Shown here piece after piece: positions 58,501 to 64,000 of a stretch of DNA of 64,000 nt. The number at the start of each line of letters is the position of its first letter. The stretch's first letter is position 1. The DNA is from Hermetia illucens (taxonomy: Eukaryota; Arthropoda; Insecta; Diptera; Stratiomyidae): positions 49,473,467-49,537,466 of the forward strand of contig NC_051853.1 in assembly GCF_905115235.1 (NCBI RefSeq). Direction: 5' to 3'. Both the position numbers and the translations under genes were made by a program. The notes beneath the pieces were generated by a model, which was given only the letters and a program-made list of their open reading frames with translations, was not told the origin of the DNA and ran no database searches.

Positions 58501-61500
58501 CGTATCCGATGTTATAAGGAAATTGTTGAAGGGAAAACAACAACAACCCGCAATTCGGGAAAGATAAGGAACGGCTCCACAAATGGCATGAACACTTCAG
58601 CGAAATTATATCGCAGCACCAAGCCGTTGTTGATAAATTCACCATTGACTGAAGAATTCTTAAAAGCAACGCCATCAAGAAGATGAAAAGCAGTCAAGTG
58701 GTGGGGATTGCTATCATATCTGCTGACATAATTAAAGTTGGTGCAAATAAACCTGCTGGGCATAGTGCAACTTGCAACGAAGTCCTACCTAACAGCTTCT
58801 TTAAAATATTAAATAAAACGGAAAAGACGAGCTCACTATCAAATTGACTAGGCACAAACCACTTTTGCAGTCTAAGGATAATTATGGACCAACCAAACAA
58901 TCCTGTTAAACATCGTCTTTGTTTCTTTGGCAATAGGCCATCAGTATATTGATCGAATGAATTCGTTCATATATCCTGGCTACATTACGGTAGATAGTGC
59001 GGATAACGACATTGAGGGAAGCAATTCAAAATCTTTCCAGACTAAGAAGCATCTGGAGATTAAAATCATACGACCCTGTCTGCTCCTGACGCTACTGAAG
59101 TAATATTAATTTTCAGTGTCAGTAGAGATCAGAATTAACCACTTGGCCAGGCTGGACTAGGTCCACTAGCAAAGGAACATTCATTACCTTTTTCCTCGTG
59201 AATCCGGGCTTTGCGATCGTTTCTGTAACTCTAGATTGCTTCTTCTGTTTGTTCGATGTTATTACATGTGATCCTTTTCGCATCTCGAACGCCAATTCGT
59301 GTCAACAGTTACCTGTTTTCACCGTTTTAGCAGCTGTTGAATTTCGAAGGAACAGCTCATATCAAACCCATAATTCACGCACAAGCAGAAAAATTGATTA
59401 GGTAATATTGTTTCATTCGGGGCCATATTTTGTAATGGAACTTTTTTTGAGAGATAGTGGGGGAGAGCCCTCCAGAAAGTGGAGTATATAATAGGAAATC
59501 CTATGTCACGTAATTTTGAGCCTGAAAATTTATGAAACGTAAGAGGAATGCAGAACAATATTACTTATTTAATATTTAGGGTGAGTCACGGGAACCAAGT
59601 GGTCTTGAATTAGTAATAAAACATTCAGTTATTAGGTAAGAAAAATTTATTAATGTAATATCGTATATAAAAGCATCAGATATGAAATCTGATGGCCATT
59701 TTCGTTGTATTGACGTCGGTAAACAAAACTAGCTTGAACCCTCTCCAGCAGGTCTCCATCGATTTGAGTGATTTCTTAACGAGTTCTATATTACGAGACA
59801 GACAGATCATAGGCACGCGACTTAAAAAATCCAAAGAGAAAGAAATCATATGCAGACAGGTCAAAGGCTATAAGCTATAAAACATCCCCATATCTTGAAA
59901 TAAGATTTAGGAAGCAGGTTACGAAGAACTGCCATGGACGCTTTGACGAAGTGTGCTGTAGTCCCATCTTGTTGAAACCATAGTCATGAACTATAGTTAT
60001 TCGTCGTAATTGAGGAATAAAAAAGGTGTTCACCATATTAACATAACATCCAGATGTGTCTGTAAATTAACGACCATTTCCTTAAAAAAAATATGATACG
60101 ATGACGCCTAACTTTTCATTGGGAACCAAAATGTTACTTTGGCAATATGCAGAAATTCGTTGTAGATTTCCGCCAGCCCAATAACGACTATTCTGTCTGT
60201 TAACAGCCCCATCAAGGTGAGAATGGACTTCTGTACTCATTACCACTAATATGTTTTCATTCTATTCATAAAGAGTGGGCATACGTTGTGCGAAATTTGC
60301 TCGTTGGGGGTATTCCATTACATTCAATTTCTGTAGAAACGCTATTTTATATGGATGGAAATGTAATACGCTATGCAAAATCCTTCTTACAGTAGCATTA
60401 CTAATTTTAGGTTCAGTTGCGACGTGGGTTTCGAAGCACTGCTTGGCTGATTTTTTTCACGTTTTCCGGAATACGCACATTCGGTTAGGGATCAGGTGGT
60501 TTCTTTTTCAATATTAGAATGTTGAAATGTTGCCGAAATCCATGCTGGACTGCAGTTACCTACTCCCCATATCTAATAAAGCGATCATACGTAAACATAC
60601 GTTGTCCTAATGTCCACAAGACAAGGAGTGGATTACGCGCGCCGCACATCTAACTCCTTTTATAATGGTCGACTACCACCCGTTATAAGTACAGGTTGCA
60701 TCTATAAATTTTGTAACACTGAGTCGTTTGCACTGTATTTATCACAGGAATTTCCGCAAGAGTCTTATCTAGATGTATTTCTTCTTTATTATGAATTGCT
60801 GCCAGTGCTCCACTGCATCTGCCTGCATGTCCTGTGGTCCTAAAATTATTTCCCTGTGAAATGCTTTTCGCGACGGGAACTGAACAATGGCTGGAGTAAA
60901 CTAGTTGTATCTGCATGTCCATCTGTTCAAAGGGTCTTCTAGAATTCAAACGTCAGTAGCTCCTTCTTTCCTACTGAATTTCTCTTTATGCTGCTCTATA
61001 ACTATAATTTAAACTCGGCTCATTAATTGATAGAACGCAATGTGAGAAAACTTGTTTCTCCCAGTCCATACTCCGGCTCACATTTTTCGGACCATCTTTA
61101 ATTTTCACCTCGTCTGATAATGGAACCAGATCTTCAATCTTCGCAATTGTAAGCTTGCGCACGGGTGGAGTCGAGCGATGATTAAAAATCTATTAGGCTT
61201 CATCGAATAGAGGCTATTTGTTTCGAACTGCGGGCGGATTCCATCAACAGATATTTTTCGATGAAAAATGAGATATCATAGAATGATGGATATTAAATAA
61301 TATTTTACTGAATTACTACGTTAGCGCTTTTAATGTAAATCATCTCAAATTGAACTTTGCTTGAAGATTTTCCTGTTGGTAATCCTATTTTTGTGAATTC
61401 TGTTTAATTGCAGATCTGCATTCATTCTAATGCTACAGTTCATGCGCATATTTCGGCCGAAGATCTTTTGTCATGCTGCCATTTATGCGGTTTTGGATGT

Positions 61501-62185
61501 AACGGAGGATTTCCTGGTGCCGCATGGAGCTACTGGGCTAGGAAGGGAATTGTCAGTGGTGGCCCATATAGCTCAAAGCAGGTAAGAAACTATTATGCTG
61601 CAGCATTTTTGAGTAGAGTAAGAAGCATCAACTCTTTCCTAGGGTTGTCAGCCTTACGCTATTGCACCATGCGAACATCACACAACTGGCAATCGCCCAT
61701 CATGCGAAGGTCAGGACAGTAAAACACCAAAATGCCAGCATGTTTGCCAAGCAGGATACAAAATCCCATATGCCAAAGATAAACATTTCGGCAAAAAGAC
61801 ATATTCGGTTACACGAAATGCAAAGGCAATTCAAAAGGAGATAATGGAAAATGGACCCGTTGAGGGAGCTTTTACAGTCTACGAAGACTTCGTCAACTAC
61901 AAGGAAGGTATGTCGGGAATTGCATGACTTCGTATATCTACAAATCAAAGCCATTTTCTCATTTTATTTCTTTCAGGTGTTTACAAACATGTTATGGGCA
62001 AAGAACTTGGCGGACATGCTATTCGAATCCTCGGTTGGGGTGTAGAGCGAAACACACCATATTGGCTCATTGCCAACTCATGGAATACTGATTGGGGCGA
62101 TAATGGATTTTTCAAGATCTTGCGAGGCGAAGATCATTGCGGCATTGAGTCAGCAATTTCTGCTGGTTTACCTAAATTTGACTAA
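52552..62185 (+). CDS. CtsB: Cathepsin B, lysosomal cysteine protease
   Basis: Five plus-strand exons: 52552-52665, 52730-52975, 61414-61581, 61643-61907 and 61977-62185. Phases 0, 0, 0 and 1 all match and give 333 residues. A signal peptide ([15 protein letters not shown]) and a short propeptide ([13 protein letters not shown], then [12 protein letters not shown]) precede the mature chain, which starts near Leu80 ([11 protein letters not shown]). Catalytic Cys108 lies in [10 protein letters not shown], His278 in [11 protein letters not shown] and Asn298 in NSWN. The occluding loop is intact (Cys186-Glu-His188-His189), so dipeptidyl-carboxypeptidase activity is expected. The [11 protein letters not shown] motif is also present. 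It degrades proteins in lysosomes; in insects also yolk and fat body. Intron 2 is 8.4 kb and carries LINE, Tc1/mariner and duplicated segments, while the others are 61-69 bp or so. The left flank of the gene faces Syntaxin 16. Confidence 0.97.
53475..53806 (+). repeat. Intronic direct duplication, copy 1
   Basis: About 330 bases in cathepsin B intron 2 that align with 57296-57603. Matching blocks in order are CATAATC..GCGATGATTAACT, TTCACTTCGTTCAGCAGAAT, TGCGTTATGCAA and TTGCTATTCTTCTCTTTGGA. Identity is around 65-75% by eye, so it is old. It is non-coding in every frame. Confidence 0.7.
54380..54890 (-). mobile_element. LINE fragment, RTE-like ORF2 C-terminal end
   Basis: The minus strand encodes [17 protein letters not shown] (about 54878-54830), a reduced KMYRTVVRPVVLYG. 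Then come [14 protein letters not shown] and YGHI (about 54740-54660), matching RxxYGVAPIxEKxRExRLRWYGHV, and [20 protein letters not shown] (about 54560-54500). Stops are present throughout. It is in cathepsin B intron 2. Confidence 0.7.
56110..56260 (-). mobile_element. Tc1/mariner-type transposase fragment
   Basis: The minus strand encodes [15 protein letters not shown], a stop, then [13 protein letters not shown]. These are the FQQDxAPAHxAK and PPYSPDLNPxDxxxW blocks around the second catalytic aspartate of Tc1/mariner-superfamily transposases. An AAT microsatellite (56250-56270) lies directly beside it. Flanks at 55280-57000 may hold more of the element but are unreadable. Confidence 0.6.
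57296..57603 (+). repeat. Intronic direct duplication, copy 2
   Basis: Counterpart of 53475-53806 in the same orientation, 3.8 kb downstream: TTCACTTAGTTCAGTAGAAT, TTGCGTTATGCAA and ATTGCTATTCTTCTCTTTTG. Small indels distinguish the copies. Confidence 0.7.
58100..59170 (+). mobile_element. LINE remnant, RTE-like
   Basis: The plus strand encodes [20 protein letters not shown] (about 58160-58220, endonuclease GDFNAKxG) and KWHEHFSEI (about 58580, the linker before reverse transcriptase). [20 protein letters not shown] and KVGANK (about 58670-58750) follow as the first reverse-transcriptase block. The rest is unreadable. Many stops. It is in cathepsin B intron 2, on the gene's strand. Confidence 0.6.
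59690..60640 (-). mobile_element. Tc1/mariner-superfamily transposon, decayed
   Basis: Minus-strand pieces in transposase order: [12 protein letters not shown] (about 60600); [18 protein letters not shown] (about 60550-60490); [20 protein letters not shown] (about 60480-60420, between the helix-turn-helix units); WGC and QTE scraps (about 60200); and [17 protein letters not shown] (about 59975-59930), equivalent to QQDGATAHTAxxSMxVLR around the second catalytic Asp. It has multiple frameshifts and stops. Terminal repeats were not located. It sits in cathepsin B intron 2. Confidence 0.65.
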
Positions 62186-62322
62186 ATTTCGAAGAGTGCT
62201 TACTACTGTGAAACATGAATTTCACTTTGAATTGTGATCAACAACGAAAAAAAAATATTCTAGGTTAAAACAACCAATAATTTTGTAGTTCAATTGTATC
62301 ATCCCGAAATCTCTCTAATATG

Positions 62323-62328
62323 AATAAA
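62323..62328 (+). promoter_or_regulatory. Polyadenylation signal of cathepsin B
   Basis: AATAAA 138 bases after the stop codon in an AT-rich 3' UTR, the first canonical hexamer on that strand. Confidence 0.6.
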
Positions 62329-62639
62329 TCATGGTGTAGAAATTTAATGATTGGTGTTTTTTATTTTTTCGTAAGTCTGCTCAATGAAGGGCAGAATGAA
62401 AGTTGGGAGCTGATCGCAATATGGTCAATCTGGTTAGATGTTCGTTACCAGTCAGTCGAAACCCAGCTGACCGTTTGGCCTCATGATGAAAGTTGTAGAA
62501 GCCTACAAACCTTTCACCAATTGTTGTTACAGTTATCAAGCCTTCCCATCGAATATCCGAACAAATTGGAATTTAGATCGCCCATCACACCTTACCTTTA
62601 GGAAACCTCTCCTGGAATGCGTTCTTCATAGGAAGCATC

Positions 62640-63040
62640 CTTGTTTACTATTTCGGCAATCAGTTGGTGGGTAGCACTGCATAATTTTCATGCCTCTTGA
62701 ACTGGACCGGGATCTTGTAGTCAAGAGCTTGTCAAAATTCGGGTCGCGGGCCATGAGAGCGCGACTTACACTATTCGTCAACAATAGTCCGACACCGGAT
62801 GCACGTATGCTACCACTTAGTTTTCCAGAATAGAATAGCAAGTGTCGTAATCATAAATCGTTTTCGATAGCAAAAAGGCTGTAGCCGTGAGGCTCCGAGG
62901 CGTAGTTGACATTTTCGTAGCAATAAAATTTTACAATTTCTTTTAGTCACCTTTTAGAATAAGCAGGAAATACTTTCAGTGCATTCTTAAATCCCTGCAC
63001 AAAGGTAACAGTCACACAATTCTCTCCAACCAGGACGAAG
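62640..63040 (-). mobile_element. LINE fragment, RTE-like endonuclease start
   Basis: The minus strand encodes LFYSGKLSGSIRASGVGLLL, then TNSVSRALMARDPNFDKLLT and MKIMQCYPPTD. This is the SGxxxGSRxSGVGLLLTxxARxAL .. xxVQCYAPT stretch of the endonuclease, better preserved than the copies at 1285 and 49800. Confidence 0.75.
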
Positions 63041-64000
63041 GTGTCCTAGTAAAACTTCCCCGAATTGTGATCAAAGACAGGCTAACTCCATGCTCCTCAG
63101 CTCGCTTCGACTGCAAGGTAACAACAGGACCAAGACTGTGGCGCATTAAGTACTCTCAGGGTCAGGTAAGTGATAATCCTTTTGTGACGAGGATGTTGGC
63201 GGGGCGAGGGTACTGTCTCCATTCAGATATTCTAACTGCTGGTGCCGGGCGCAGTTTAAAATGATCCTATTGGCTTCCTACCAAATATTGAACTGATGTG
63301 CGTACGTCGAATTTCGATTTGTAAAGAGAGAAGATGGATGACTTTAATTTTTAAGAAACCGTCTTATTAATGACTGGTAGATGGCTTCAATATGAAGTTC
63401 ATTTTTAAATTTAAGTTGGAACGTTTAGAACAAAAGGGGAAATCAACATTGACATGTAACAGGGAAAAATTCATTGCTAAGGCTCTGCCACTGACTTTAA
63501 ACCCTATCTTTTCCCTTTTCAGCACTTCTTTCTTAATATGAATATATAGAGGTTGAGCCAAACGTAAGGCATTTTATAACGGCCATCCAGTTAAGAAAAA
63601 AGTTAAATATAACTGAACATAAGTTAGTACAGTAACCGCTTGAAATTTAGAATTCGCAGAAATTGGAAAAGCTAGACAATTAGAGGAAAAAAATTAGTTA
63701 CATATTCCTAGAATAAATGGTTCTAATTTCCAAGCTAAGAATTCGTTTTCTGTTTCTTATGTTTTATTTCCATGTTTGCGCATTCACTGACCGACTTCAG
63801 AAATGGTTCTCCCGCCGTAGGGAGCCTTCAAGTCAGGGAATTCCTTTCATTAACGCCAGGGGAGGGGACAGAATGAGTTATTAGTTCAAAGAACTTCACC
63901 CATCCAGTTCATCCACTGGTCAAGCATAATTTTTCTTGTGAAAACAAGAACCCGAACGTTTCAGGCAACAGGTCTCCAGACAAATGTTGCTCGGAGAGAG
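63041..64000. other. Intergenic, nothing recognised
   Basis: A GC-richer stretch (63040-63260) with a 65-codon plus-strand frame has no known similarity. The rest is AT-rich. It runs off the window end. Confidence 0.35.

Overview
The window looks like nuclear DNA of an insect, most likely a dipteran fly with a large, repeat-rich genome. The reasons are an AT-rich background, short (about 60 bp) and long (up to 9.9 kb) spliceosomal introns with GTAAG-type donors, a ZAD/C2H2 zinc-finger gene (an insect family), and abundant decayed non-LTR retrotransposons, mainly RTE-like and R1/Jockey-like. The species cannot be named from sequence alone.

Six host genes can be reconstructed with consistent splice phases. 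From left to right they are: a ZAD zinc-finger protein (8395-9647, +); an ACAD9/VLCAD-type acyl-CoA dehydrogenase (15894-18181, -) that seems to have lost the catalytic EGT motif; the atypical MAP kinase Erk7/MAPK15 (22662-40231, -), nine exons over 17.6 kb; the 40S assembly factor Pno1 (45221-46006, +); the trans-Golgi/endosomal Qa-SNARE Syntaxin 16 (46097-51772, -), tail-to-tail with Pno1; and the lysosomal protease cathepsin B (52552-62185, +), head-to-head with Syntaxin 16. Apart from shared promoters or ends, nothing suggests these genes form one pathway; they are ordinary housekeeping genes. All are split by introns except where stated, and the large introns of Erk7, Syntaxin 16 and cathepsin B are filled with repeats.

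Repeat landscape: 1-7.3 kb, 10-13.7 kb, 18.4-22.4 kb, 42.7-44.8 kb, 48.1-51 kb, 54.4-60.9 kb and 62.6-63 kb carry LINE or DNA-transposon debris, often nested. Three copies of a tRNA-derived SINE lie in one orientation and share their 3' end with an RTE-like LINE in the same window. A non-coding repeat family of unknown class (head motif close to GTCGGGAAACCGGAAGC) recurs at least six times. There is also a 301-bp near-perfect tandem duplication (14.45-15.06 kb), a 283-bp long inverted repeat in Erk7 intron 1 (37.56-37.84 kb), a smaller hairpin element (49.95-50.11 kb), and an old direct duplication inside cathepsin B intron 2.

I did not find a new multi-gene system. The most interesting leads are the apparently catalytically dead ACAD9-like protein, the SINE/LINE partnership, the long intronic hairpin and the unclassified repeat family.
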